Shown in pieces: positions 17,485 through 26,419 of a stretch of DNA of 64,000 nucleotides. The stretch is from Mesoflavibacter profundi (lineage in GTDB: Bacteria > Bacteroidota > Bacteroidia > Flavobacteriales > Flavobacteriaceae). Numbering within the stretch: position 1 is the stretch's first letter; the number at the start of each line of letters is the position of its first letter. The DNA lies in the NCBI RefSeq assembly GCF_014764305.1, contig NZ_CP061703.1, forward strand, positions 2,895,501 to 2,959,500. Direction: 5' to 3'. The notes under the pieces were generated by a model. That model was not told the origin of the DNA. It did not search any database and saw only the letters and a list, made by a program, of their open reading frames with translations. Both the position numbers and the translations under genes were made by a program.

Positions 17485-19074
17485 TTAGTTGACATGATAT
17501 TGCTTAAAATAAATAGTAAATCTGCTTTTATTTTTGTGGTCATTAACCAATTGACCATTTAGTTGATCTGTTAAAATATACATTAATTGAAATCCTAAAG
17601 ATTCTGAATTTTCTATATCAAAATCTTCAGGAATACCTTCGCCATTATCATCATAATCCAATTTATAAAACTCATCTTCTTTAGTTATGCTTAGATAAAG
17701 CGTGTTTTCTTGATTAATTTTAAAGGCATGTTTGTAAGAATTTGTAATTAATTCGTTTATAATTAATCCTAAGTAAGATGTCGTTTCGGCATCAAAAATT
17801 AAGGTGTCATCTACCAATAATGTTTTACTTAAAATAATGTTTTTATCGGCAATAGTTTGTTCTACAAACTCAATTAATTCTGTAATGTAATCTTTTATTT
17901 TAACGTCTTTTAAAGATGTACTTCCATAAAGTTTTTCGTGTACCAAAGCCATAGAGTTTATTCTATTTTTACTTTGATCTAATGCAGATATTACTTTTTT
18001 ATCCTCAGATTCTTCTTGTTGTAAAGTTAAAATACCGGATATCATTTGCATATTATTTTTTACCCTATGATGTATCTCTTTAATAAGCGTTTCTATCTTT
18101 GTTAAGTTATTTTCTAAGTCTTTATTTTTAGAGAGAATTTTTAAATTAGCTTGACTAAGTTCACTATTTAAAGTTTTATTTTTTCTGTATTGATAAAAGG
18201 AAATTAACACTAAAAAAGAAATTAATATATACCAAAAATAACCAATAACATTTAGTAAAATACTTGTTTTTGGTCTATCCTTGTAAGCACTACCTATTTT
18301 TAGGTTAAGGTTAAATAATCTAACATTAGAGTACACAAATTGATTGTCGTTAACCTCATAATTCTTATAGTATTCTGCATCTCTATTTTTATTATATGAT
18401 GTTGTACCATCATATAGTACTTCTCTAGTTAAATCTATACTATCATTAACAATAAATTTATGTATGTATTTATCATTATTAGGACCGTTATAAAAGTTAT
18501 CTAAAAGGTATTTAACATTTATAATTGGTGCCATATAACCTAATACTTCATCTTGATTATTTTTAACAGAAAAATTAAAAGGAAATCCAACCCAACCTTC
18601 TCTTAAATTAATTGGATCAAACAAAGTAATTTTATCATGTTGCATTAACATATCAAGCTCTTTGATTATTTTTTCACTTCTAAAATCTTTAACAGAAAGT
18701 CCTTTTAAGTTAGCATCGTCAATACTATGAGGAGTAATTACATATTTAAACACATGATTTTTATCGATGTAATTAACAATAATCGAGTCTTTAAAGTTTA
18801 ATTCCTTTAATAAATCTTTTAAATAGTTTTGCAACTCTAATTCTGAAGGAAATTGAGCCGAATTTTTTACATGACTTCTTAAAGAAGACACCAACGCTGC
18901 ATAAACTTTTATAGTAGATTTTGAGTTAATAACAGCATCTGAATGTGCTTTTAACAATCTATCCTCTATTCGTTTCTCTTCTAATTGATAATTAGAAACC
19001 AGCAACTTATTTAAAAATACTCCTGCAACAATTATCACAAGAATAATTAGTATATATGTTTTATTAAATTTCAT
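17485..19074 (-). CDS. Membrane sensor histidine kinase (HisKA_2 type), orphan
   Basis: This 529-residue protein has a TM helix at residues 7-25, a periplasmic sensor region of about 245 residues (Cache/CHASE-like, inferred from size and position) and a second TM (about 272-292). A short coiled coil follows, then the HisKA_2 phosphoacceptor EIHHRVKNNMQMISG (His335/336). The ATPase domain has the N-box LIINELITNSYKHAF and the G-box DDNGEGIP. This kinase class usually signals to response regulators or to LytTR-type regulators. None is encoded nearby, so its partner is elsewhere. The formamidase-like gene is 31 nt upstream on the same strand and may share its transcript. Confidence 0.88.
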   Translation of the reverse strand: MKFNKTYILIILVIIVAGVFLNKLLVSNYQLEEKRIEDRLLKAHSDAVINSKSTIKVYAALVSSLRSHVKNSAQFPSELELQNYLKDLLKELNFKDSIIVNYIDKNHVFKYVITPHSIDDANLKGLSVKDFRSEKIIKELDMLMQHDKITLFDPINLREGWVGFPFNFSVKNNQDEVLGYMAPIINVKYLLDNFYNGPNNDKYIHKFIVNDSIDLTREVLYDGTTSYNKNRDAEYYKNYEVNDNQFVYSNVRLFNLNLKIGSAYKDRPKTSILLNVIGYFWYILISFLVLISFYQYRKNKTLNSELSQANLKILSKNKDLENNLTKIETLIKEIHHRVKNNMQMISGILTLQQEESEDKKVISALDQSKNRINSMALVHEKLYGSTSLKDVKIKDYITELIEFVEQTIADKNIILSKTLLVDDTLIFDAETTSYLGLIINELITNSYKHAFKINQENTLYLSITKEDEFYKLDYDDNGEGIPEDFDIENSESLGFQLMYILTDQLNGQLVNDHKNKSRFTIYFKQYHVN

Positions 19075-19105
19075 TTTTGCTATTAATCAATTGTAAGTGT
19101 AAAAA

Positions 19106-19798
19106 CTATTCAAAAACTGCAACAGCTCTTACAGGAGAACCTGTTCCGCCTCTAATTTTTAGAGGCAAACCAATAAACCTAAACCTTCCTTTTCCTATTA
19201 GTTTGTGTAGATTTATCATATTTTCATAATGTGTAAAACCTAGTTCTCCACAAATATGGTGTACTTCTTTATTAGATACCTTAGGTATTCCAGGAGACAT
19301 CGTTTCTACACCAAAAGCAGCAATACCTTGTTCGCCTAACCAACGTGCAGCTTTTACAGACAATCCAGGACCATCAGACCAAAATTGTGTATTAAAATAT
19401 TGCCTATAATGATTGGTATATAAAAGTACAGTATCGTTTTTTTTGATGGTTAATTTATGCAAATTACAGGCTTCAATAAGATCCTCTACTTCAATTAGTT
19501 CTTTTAATGTTTTATAAGAAAGATCTAAACAAATTCCTTTGGTATAAAACATAGATAAAGGCATTTTATCTATAGACTGTCCTTCATAAATTTTTGCCAT
19601 ATGGTTAATAGCATCTACATGTGTTCCTGTATGCTCACCAAGTTCTAATTTATGTACAGCTGGTGTTTTCTCTATAGGATTTTTAATTCCGTCCCATTCT
19701 TCATGACTATTATGCACACTCATTTTTACTTGAGGTAAGTCTTTATAGACAGGCATACCTTCATAAATTTCTTGACTTAAGTCAATAATTTTAGTCAT
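19106..19798 (-). CDS. Cyclase / kynurenine formamidase-like metal hydrolase
   Basis: This 230-residue protein has the family signature HTGTHVDAINH (metal-binding His/Asp, about residues 56-66) and the start IIDLSQEIYEGMPVY. The later segment YTNHYRQYF...GPGLSVKAARWL and the end GGTGSPVRAVAVF are also typical of PF04199-type cyclases. Members hydrolyse N-formylkynurenine or other amide/ester bonds. No tryptophan-degradation genes are adjacent, so the substrate is open. It lies directly upstream of the histidine kinase gene and divergent from fumC. Confidence 0.82.
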   Translation of the reverse strand: MTKIIDLSQEIYEGMPVYKDLPQVKMSVHNSHEEWDGIKNPIEKTPAVHKLELGEHTGTHVDAINHMAKIYEGQSIDKMPLSMFYTKGICLDLSYKTLKELIEVEDLIEACNLHKLTIKKNDTVLLYTNHYRQYFNTQFWSDGPGLSVKAARWLGEQGIAAFGVETMSPGIPKVSNKEVHHICGELGFTHYENMINLHKLIGKGRFRFIGLPLKIRGGTGSPVRAVAVFE

Positions 19799-19985
19799 TT
19801 TAAATCTAATTTAAAATAGTTTAATACTATAATATGTAAGTGGTTTAAGGGAATTTTTAAATAGAAATGCTAAGTAAAAGTAATTAATTTAAATAATCTA
19901 ATAAATTAACACATAAACCAGTGTTAGATTATAAAAATACTTCCAAATTTTGTAATTTCGCGCTTCAAATCATACAACGTTTACA

Positions 19986-21383
19986 ATGGAATACAGAATA
20001 GAAAAAGATACAATGGGAGAAGTTAAAGTGCCTGCAGACAAACTTTGGGGCGCACAAACAGAACGCTCTCGTAATAATTTTAAAATTGGTGCAGCTGCAT
20101 CTATGCCTTTAGAAATTGTTTACGGTTTTGCTTACCTTAAAAAAGCTGCTGCTTACACTAACTGCGAACTTGGTGTTTTACCAGTAGAAAAACGCGATTT
20201 AATCGCTAAAGTTTGTGACGAAATTTTAGAAGGAAAACACGACGATCAATTTCCTTTAGTTATATGGCAAACTGGTTCTGGTACGCAATCTAATATGAAT
20301 GTTAACGAGGTTATTGCTAACCGTGCACATCAATTAGCTGGAAAAACTATTGGTGAAGGCGAAAAAACTATTCAACCAAACGACGATGTAAATAAATCTC
20401 AGTCGTCTAACGATACGTTTCCAACAGGTATGCATATCGCAGCTTACACAAAAATTGTAAAAACAACAATTCCTGGTGTTAAGCAATTAAGGGATACATT
20501 AAAGAAAAAATCTGAAGAGTTTAAAAATGTTGTAAAAATTGGTCGTACACACCTTATGGATGCAACACCTTTAACTTTAGGTCAAGAATTTTCTGGATAC
20601 GTATCGCAATTAGATCACGGTTTAAAAGCTTTAGAAAACACTTTAGATCATCTAAAAGAATTAGCTTTAGGTGGAACTGCTGTAGGAACAGGTTTAAATA
20701 CGCCTAAAGGCTATTCTAAACGTGTCGCAGAATTTATAGCAGAATTTACAGGTTTACCTTTTATTACTGCTCCTAATAAATTTGAAGCTTTAGCTGCTCA
20801 CGATGCAATTGTAGAAAGTCATGGCGCATTAAAACAACTTGCAGTGTCTTTAAATAAAATAGCTAACGATATTCGTATGATGGCTTCTGGTCCAAGATCT
20901 GGTATTGGAGAGATTATTATACCAGCTAATGAGCCTGGAAGTTCTATCATGCCTGGTAAAGTTAACCCAACACAATGCGAGGCTTTAACTATGGTTTGTG
21001 CACAAGTTATGGGTAACGATGTTGCTGTAACTGTTGGTGGTACACAAGGACATTACGAGCTTAATGTTTTTAAACCTATGATGGCTGCTAACATTTTACA
21101 ATCTGCACAACTTATTGGTGATGCGTGTGTAAGTTTTGATGTAAATTGTGCTTCTGGTATAGAGCCAAACCATACTGTAATTAAAGAATTACTAAATAAT
21201 TCTTTAATGTTAGTAACCGCTTTAAATACTAAAATTGGATATTATAAAGCTGCCGAAATTGCAAATACAGCACATAAAAACGGTACAACGTTAAAAGAAG
21301 AAGCTATTAATTTAGGTTACGTAAGTGCAGAAGATTATGACGAATGGGTTAAACCAGAAGACATGGTTGGAAGCTTAAAGTAA
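19986..21383 (+). CDS. fumC: Class II fumarate hydratase
   Basis: This 465-residue enzyme converts fumarate to malate in the citric-acid cycle. It starts [25 protein letters not shown] and carries the superfamily signature [16 protein letters not shown] plus the active-site segments [14 protein letters not shown] and [17 protein letters not shown]. Length is standard. It is a single-gene unit with its own terminator. The iron-free class II type is usual in aerobic Flavobacteriia. Confidence 0.96.
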   Translation: MEYRIEKDTMGEVKVPADKLWGAQTERSRNNFKIGAAASMPLEIVYGFAYLKKAAAYTNCELGVLPVEKRDLIAKVCDEILEGKHDDQFPLVIWQTGSGTQSNMNVNEVIANRAHQLAGKTIGEGEKTIQPNDDVNKSQSSNDTFPTGMHIAAYTKIVKTTIPGVKQLRDTLKKKSEEFKNVVKIGRTHLMDATPLTLGQEFSGYVSQLDHGLKALENTLDHLKELALGGTAVGTGLNTPKGYSKRVAEFIAEFTGLPFITAPNKFEALAAHDAIVESHGALKQLAVSLNKIANDIRMMASGPRSGIGEIIIPANEPGSSIMPGKVNPTQCEALTMVCAQVMGNDVAVTVGGTQGHYELNVFKPMMAANILQSAQLIGDACVSFDVNCASGIEPNHTVIKELLNNSLMLVTALNTKIGYYKAAEIANTAHKNGTTLKEEAINLGYVSAEDYDEWVKPEDMVGSLK

Positions 21384-21404
21384 TAATTTTCAAAATATTA
21401 AAAT

Positions 21405-21436
21405 AAAAAAACCCGTTTTTATAAAACGGGTTTTTT
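21405..21436 (+). terminator. fumC terminator
   Basis: ACCCGTTTT (21411-21419) pairs with AAAACGGGT (21423-21431), with a TAT loop, a preceding A run and a following T run. It lies 21 nt after the fumC stop. Confidence 0.9.
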
Positions 21437-21535
21437 GTTTTCTAGTTAGTTATTAATATGTATCAAATTGGACATAATAATGTATAAACAATATTAATAT
21501 AACTGCTTTAAAAACACATTAACATATGTTAATAA

Positions 21536-22129
21536 TTATAACTTGGCTCTAATCCTGCTTAACTGTACTGGTGTTATACTTAAGTAAGATGCAATTTGGT
21601 ATTGTGGTATCAAATTATCAATATTAGGTATTTGTTTACGCAAACTTAAATAACGTTGCGTAGCATTCATACTTAATAATTCTTTATGCTTCACATCATT
21701 CTGACAAATTAGATATTCCATAAAATGAGAATGAAATCTAAACAAATCACAATTTTTATCTCTAAGTTTTAAATAATCAAAATAATCTAACTCAAAAAGC
21801 TCACAATCGGTTAAGGTTTCATAAAGACAATCTGATTTAACCTGATTAATTAAAGCATTAAAGGAAGCAAATATATCTAAGGGTTTAAAAAATGTTTTGG
21901 TAATTTCTTTACCATTTTCTAGTCTAAAATAGGATCTGCAATACCCTTTTAAAATAACGTAAATTTTAGTAGGTACTACTCCAACATCGTCTAATACAAT
22001 TCCAGATTTTACCGATTTAACTTTAGAAACTTCTACAATTTCAGCAAAAGATTCATCAGAAATTTCAGAAAAAGTTCGTACTCTAGACATTACATCTTCT
22101 AGACTATAAGATTCTTTTTTTTCAAACAT
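21536..22129 (-). CDS. Crp/Fnr-family transcriptional regulator
   Basis: This 197-residue protein has an N-terminal cyclic-nucleotide-binding-like beta roll (SGIVLDDVGVVPTKIYVILKG and ENGKEITKTFF) and a C-terminal helix-turn-helix reading YQIASYLSITPVQLSRIRA. This is the short Bacteroidota Crp type, which usually lacks the residues that bind cAMP. It is divergent from hutI with 173 nt between, so control of hutI or of itself is plausible but unproven. Confidence 0.85.
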   Translation of the reverse strand: MFEKKESYSLEDVMSRVRTFSEISDESFAEIVEVSKVKSVKSGIVLDDVGVVPTKIYVILKGYCRSYFRLENGKEITKTFFKPLDIFASFNALINQVKSDCLYETLTDCELFELDYFDYLKLRDKNCDLFRFHSHFMEYLICQNDVKHKELLSMNATQRYLSLRKQIPNIDNLIPQYQIASYLSITPVQLSRIRAKL

Positions 22130-22265
22130 AAAAAGGGATTTGTTTGATTATTCTTTACACACTTGCTAAAAGTATCATTAATATTTTAGAATTAGTCTAT
22201 TTTAATGTAAAAAATAGAAAAAAGTTAATTTGTAAGTATTAAAAATGTCTTCTGTTCAATTTATT

Positions 22266-22273
22266 TATATTTG
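22266..22273 (+). promoter_or_regulatory. Candidate -7 box (TATATTTG) for hutI
   Basis: TATATTTG matches TAnnTTTG and lies 29 nt before the hutI ATG. There is no well-placed TTTG -33 box, which would fit an activator-dependent promoter, possibly the divergent Crp-like protein (inference). Confidence 0.4.
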
Positions 22274-22302
22274 AAATTATTTATTCAACCAAAAAACAAC
22301 TC

Positions 22303-23541
22303 ATGTCTATATTAATTACAAATATTAAATCCTTAGTACAAGTTAGAGAAAATTGTCCGTCATTTTTAGCTGGTAAAGACATGAAAACAATACCTGTTAT
22401 AGAAAATGCCTATGTATTAGTAGATAATGATACGATTGTAGATTATGGTAAAATGGATGACATTAATGGCTTAACAGCAGATCAAATAATAGATGCGACT
22501 GGTAGAATTGTTTTGCCAACTTGGTGCGATTCTCATACACATATCGTGTATGCTGGAAATAGAGAACAAGAATTTGTAGATAGAATAAATGGCTTGTCTT
22601 ATGAGGAAATTGCAAATCGTGGTGGCGGAATTTTAAACAGCGCTAAAACGTTACAAAACACTTCTGAAGAAGATTTATACAATCAATCCATAAATCGACT
22701 GAAATCTGTAATAAAATTAGGTACAGGCGCAATAGAAATTAAATCTGGATATGGATTAACTACAGATGCAGAATTAAAAATGCTTCGTGTAATAAAGAAA
22801 ATAAAACAAGATTTTCCTGTAAAAGTAAAAGCTACATTTTTAGGTGCACATGCTTTACCTTTAGAATTTAAAGACAATAAACAAGGTTATTTAGACTTGA
22901 TTATTAATGAAATACTACCTAAAATAGCTAAGGAAAATTTAGCCGATTACATTGATGTTTTTTGCGAAAAAGGATATTTTGATTTAGAGGATACACTACA
23001 AATTATTAACGCTGGAAAGCAATATCATCTACCAGCAAAAATACATGTTAACCAATTTAATGCTATTGGCGGTGTTGCTTTATCTACAAAACACAACGCT
23101 GTAAGCGTAGATCATCTTGAAGTAATTACAGAAGAAGATATTACTGCTCTTAAAAATAGCCAAACAATGCCTGTTGCTTTACCGTCTTGTTCTTATTTTT
23201 TAAGTATACCATATACGCCTGCAAGACAACTTATTGATGCAGGTTTACCTCTTGCTTTGGCTACAGATTATAATCCTGGATCTACTCCAAGTGGTAATAT
23301 GAATTTTGTAATTAGTACTGCTTGTATTAAAATGAAAATGACGCCTGAAGAAGCTATTAATGCAGCAACAATTAATGGCGCGTTTGCAATGGGTATTAGT
23401 AATGAATATGGAAGTATTACTAAAGGTAAAAAAGCAAATCTAATTATAACTAAAGCTATACCAAGTTATAATTATTTACCATATTCATTTGGAGAAAATA
23501 ATATTGAAACTGTAATTATTAACGGTAAAATTTTTGCATAA
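22303..23541 (+). CDS. hutI: Imidazolonepropionase
   Basis: This 412-residue amidohydrolase has the metal motif SHTHIVYAGNRE (HxH), the EIKSGYGLTTDAELKMLR segment specific to HutI, IHVNQFNAIGG, and LPSCSYFL with TDYNPGSTPS near the end, where the Asp is catalytic. It hydrolyses 4-imidazolone-5-propionate to N-formimino-glutamate in histidine degradation. hutG, the next enzyme, lies 1 kb downstream on the same strand, separated by an opposite-strand coiled-coil gene. hutU and hutH are not in the window. Confidence 0.95.
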   Translation: MSILITNIKSLVQVRENCPSFLAGKDMKTIPVIENAYVLVDNDTIVDYGKMDDINGLTADQIIDATGRIVLPTWCDSHTHIVYAGNREQEFVDRINGLSYEEIANRGGGILNSAKTLQNTSEEDLYNQSINRLKSVIKLGTGAIEIKSGYGLTTDAELKMLRVIKKIKQDFPVKVKATFLGAHALPLEFKDNKQGYLDLIINEILPKIAKENLADYIDVFCEKGYFDLEDTLQIINAGKQYHLPAKIHVNQFNAIGGVALSTKHNAVSVDHLEVITEEDITALKNSQTMPVALPSCSYFLSIPYTPARQLIDAGLPLALATDYNPGSTPSGNMNFVISTACIKMKMTPEEAINAATINGAFAMGISNEYGSITKGKKANLIITKAIPSYNYLPYSFGENNIETVIINGKIFA

Positions 23542-23569
23542 AAAAACCCAAAACTAGTTTGGGTTTTTT
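23541..23569 (+). terminator. hutI terminator
   Basis: AAACCCAAA (23544-23552) pairs with TTTGGGTTT (23558-23566), with an ACTAG loop, flanked by A and T runs. It abuts the hutI stop codon and may also serve the convergent gene. Confidence 0.88.
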
Positions 23570-23595
23570 ATCGTGGAATAATTAACTAATACAGT

Positions 23596-24480
23596 TTATT
23601 TTAAAGTAAATTCTGAATTTGATACCAGCTCTTTACCGTTAAAAACGTTTACTTTATAACGACCTTTTTCAAAATCTTCTCCAGTATTATTTTTAACAAA
23701 CTCGCATACGTCTAAGTTTTTGTTTTCGTAATTAAATTTACTAATTACACTGTAATTTAAACTCTGGTCACCAAAACTAACTTGTTGATTTAAACCTAAA
23801 ATGTTATTCTTAGGATCTATCACCTGTACATATAATTCTTTATCACCAGATTGTACTAACTTGTTTTTTGCAACAGTATAGCAAACTCTAATTTTATCAC
23901 TTCTTCTAGCGCGTTCTGTAGGAATTAATTTTCCGTTACTACGCTCTATCACACCAAATCCTTTTAAATTGGCTGTAGTTAATACAGCAGCGTTTTCCAT
24001 TACTTCAGCTAAAGCAGTGTTTTGAATCACTAAAGAATCATTAAACATTCTACCTTCTTCTAATTGTACTTTGGTGCTATCTAAAGTAGTTGCTAATTGC
24101 ATGTTTTCTACTTTTAATCTATCGTTTTCAGCTAAAAGCACATCCATTTCTTCTTGTAAAGCAAGATATTTTTGTTTGTATCTCCATAAACTTTTCACGT
24201 TAGTTTCAGAAGTTTTTAAAGAGTCTATCAATCCTTGAATACGCTCTCTTGCTTCTACTAAATTTTGATTAGTTACTTCGCTTTCACTTAATGCTAAATC
24301 ATATTTTGCTTTCATTGCATTAAGATTTTCCATCACATCATTTTTTTCAGATGTTAATTGTTGTTCTGTTTCCTGTTTGTCTTGATACAATGAAGATGTA
24401 TAAACAGCTGTTCCTATAAATAAGGCAATTGCTATACCTAATGCTACTTTTAATCCTGTACTTGCTGGGTTATTTGCCAT
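23596..24480 (-). CDS. Single-pass membrane coiled-coil protein with beta-rich C-terminus
   Basis: This 294-residue protein has one TM helix near the N-terminus (GLKVALGIAIALFIGTAVY). A long coiled coil of Glu/Gln/Lys-rich heptads spans about residues 30-165. A globular beta-rich end (VCYTVAKNKL, KELYVQVIDPKNNILG, GRYKVNVFNGKELVSNSEF) looks like an immunoglobulin-like fold. Relatives are common in Flavobacteriia and are sometimes mislabelled as chromosome partitioning proteins. I see no ATPase or DNA-binding motif. It lies between hutI and hutG in the opposite orientation. Its role is unknown. Confidence 0.72.
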   Translation of the reverse strand: MANNPASTGLKVALGIAIALFIGTAVYTSSLYQDKQETEQQLTSEKNDVMENLNAMKAKYDLALSESEVTNQNLVEARERIQGLIDSLKTSETNVKSLWRYKQKYLALQEEMDVLLAENDRLKVENMQLATTLDSTKVQLEEGRMFNDSLVIQNTALAEVMENAAVLTTANLKGFGVIERSNGKLIPTERARRSDKIRVCYTVAKNKLVQSGDKELYVQVIDPKNNILGLNQQVSFGDQSLNYSVISKFNYENKNLDVCEFVKNNTGEDFEKGRYKVNVFNGKELVSNSEFTLK

Positions 24481-24581
24481 AGTTAAAATTGTTTTTAAAA
24501 TGAAACGTTAATTCTTTTTTTTGTTTTTAAACATTAAGGATAATTATCTTAATTTTATTCTGCAAAACTTATAAAAAGTAA

Positions 24582-25607
24582 ATGGAAAAACTAATTTTAT
24601 TTAATAAAACCGACTTAGACACTGTACTTTCTAAACGCATTGGTGAAACAAAATTTGGAGAACAAATTAAATTATTACCCGATGTTACTTCTATATACGA
24701 TGCAATTAAAAAAATAGACGTTAACTATGTTATTTTTGGTATTCCGGAAGATATCGGCGTGTTTTCAAATAACGGTAAATCAGGTACTTACACTGCTTTT
24801 GACGCTACAATTAAAATTTTGTTAAATACACAAAATAACGATTTAAATAATGCAGATAAAGTCTTATTACTTGGTCATTTAGATTTTACAGAAGAATTAA
24901 AACAGGTAAAACAACTTGATCAAAATTTAGAAAAAGATATTGAAAAAGCTAGAAAAATAGTTTCTACTATAGATAAAGAAGTTTCTTATTTAGTCCAATT
25001 AATTGTTAGCGCTGGTAAAATTCCAATTGCTATTGGTGGCGGACACAATAATGCTTACGGATTAATTAAAGGGACAAGCCTTGCCTTAAAAAGCCCAATA
25101 AACGCAGTAAATTTTGATGCTCATACAGATTTTAGAGCATTAGAAGGTAGACATAGCGGTAATGGTTTTAGTTATTGTTTTGAAGAAGGTTTTTTAAAAA
25201 AATATTTTGTTTTTGGTCTTCATGAAAACTATACGTCAAAATCTATTTTTGATGTTTTTAATGAAAACAAAAAACTGGATTTTGTAACTTATGAAGCTAT
25301 CGAAGTCACTAATAAAATCACGTTTAAAAACGCATTAAAACAAGCAAAACAACACATTTGCGGTACTAATTATGGAATTGAAATAGATTGCGATGCTATA
25401 ATTAACACAGCAAGTAGCGCGAAAACGTCTAGCGGATTTTCTGTAAAACAAACAAGACAGTTTTTACACTATTTTGGTAAACGTAAAAACGTAAAATATT
25501 TGCATATTTGCGAGGCTATTGCTACCAAAAAAAATAAAACTGAAATTGGTAAACTAATCACGTATTTAATCACAGATTTTATAAAATCCAGAACAATTAA
25601 TGACTAA
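24582..25607 (+). CDS. hutG: Formimidoylglutamase (arginase family)
   Basis: This 341-residue metallohydrolase has the arginase-family metal motifs GGGHNNAYG, NFDAHTDFRALEGRHSGNGFS and IDCDAI, which bind a di-manganese centre. With hutI nearby, hydrolysis of N-formimino-glutamate to glutamate and formamide is the likely role. Agmatinase or arginase is less likely. It heads a tight group with the membrane protein (8-nt overlap) and the acetyltransferase gene. Confidence 0.85.
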   Translation: MEKLILFNKTDLDTVLSKRIGETKFGEQIKLLPDVTSIYDAIKKIDVNYVIFGIPEDIGVFSNNGKSGTYTAFDATIKILLNTQNNDLNNADKVLLLGHLDFTEELKQVKQLDQNLEKDIEKARKIVSTIDKEVSYLVQLIVSAGKIPIAIGGGHNNAYGLIKGTSLALKSPINAVNFDAHTDFRALEGRHSGNGFSYCFEEGFLKKYFVFGLHENYTSKSIFDVFNENKKLDFVTYEAIEVTNKITFKNALKQAKQHICGTNYGIEIDCDAIINTASSAKTSSGFSVKQTRQFLHYFGKRKNVKYLHICEAIATKKNKTEIGKLITYLITDFIKSRTIND

Positions 25608-25890
25608 ACTTAAGCTAGAATATTTAAGACTTATACTTACGTTTATAATATTTATATTTATTGTAACAAATCTATTTTTTTACATCAATCAGGTAAATAG
25701 CAATTGGTTTAATTCCTTATCAAAAATAGTATTTATACCTAGTTTAATACTAATTATTTGTATTCCCATTTGGATGATTATAGACTTAATTAGAAAAAAA
25801 ATTGAAGATAAATCTATCTTTAACTTAACCTTCTTTATTGTATTTGTTTCTATTTTACTTTATGGATTTGCTTTAATTTATTTAAACTAA
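25600..25890 (+). CDS. Small three-helix membrane protein
   Basis: This 96-residue protein has three hydrophobic helices (about residues 9-28, 43-62 and 72-93) and short charged turns (IRKKIEDKS). Its start overlaps the end of hutG by 8 nt, which suggests translational coupling. The acetyltransferase gene begins directly after its stop. I do not recognise a family. Confidence 0.6.
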   Translation: MTKLKLEYLRLILTFIIFIFIVTNLFFYINQVNSNWFNSLSKIVFIPSLILIICIPIWMIIDLIRKKIEDKSIFNLTFFIVFVSILLYGFALIYLN

Positions 25891-26364
25891 ATGAAAACAG
25901 ATTTACAAATTATACCTTTTAAAAAACCATATAGTACGGATTTTTATAAACTAAATAAAGAATGGTTAGAAACCTATTTTTATGTAGAACCTTTAGATGA
26001 AGACGTTTTAAGCCAACCTGAAAAGTATATTATTAACAAAGGTGGTTATATCTTTTTTGCAAAATTAAACGATACAATAGTTGGTACATATGCTTTTATG
26101 CCATTAAAAGACATTGATGGATTTGAATTAACTAAAATGGCTGTTTTACCAGAAATGAGAGGTCAAAAAATAGGACATAAATTATTAGAACATGCTATAA
26201 ATTTTGCTAGAGAAAATAAGTTTAAAAGCTTATTACTTTATTCTAACAGATCGTTAGAAAACGCCATTTATTTGTATAAAAAAATTGGTTTTAAAGAGGT
26301 AAAACTAGAACCAAATACACCTTACAAAAGAGCAGATATTAAAATGGAATTTAATATGAATTAA
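25891..26364 (+). CDS. GNAT-family N-acetyltransferase
   Basis: This 157-residue protein has a single GNAT fold. FFAKLNDTIVGTYAFMPL forms the central strands, MAVLPEMRGQKIGHKLLEHA is the acetyl-CoA pyrophosphate loop (R/Q-x-x-G-x-G/K), and LYSNRSLENAIYLYKKIGF is the C-terminal motif. The acceptor is unknown. Its ATG abuts the stop codon of the previous gene, and a terminator follows, so it closes the hutG unit. Confidence 0.88.
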   Translation: MKTDLQIIPFKKPYSTDFYKLNKEWLETYFYVEPLDEDVLSQPEKYIINKGGYIFFAKLNDTIVGTYAFMPLKDIDGFELTKMAVLPEMRGQKIGHKLLEHAINFARENKFKSLLLYSNRSLENAIYLYKKIGFKEVKLEPNTPYKRADIKMEFNMN

Positions 26365-26367
26365 ATA

Positions 26368-26398
26368 AAAAAAGCACTCTACTTTTAGAGTGCTTTTT
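26368..26398 (+). terminator. Terminator of the hutG unit
   Basis: GCACTCTA (26374-26381) pairs with TAGAGTGC (26386-26393), with a CTTT loop, between A and T runs. It lies between this unit and the convergent aceA gene, so it may act in both directions. Confidence 0.9.
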
Positions 26399-26419
26399 CA
26401 ATTAAAACTAACAAATTAA

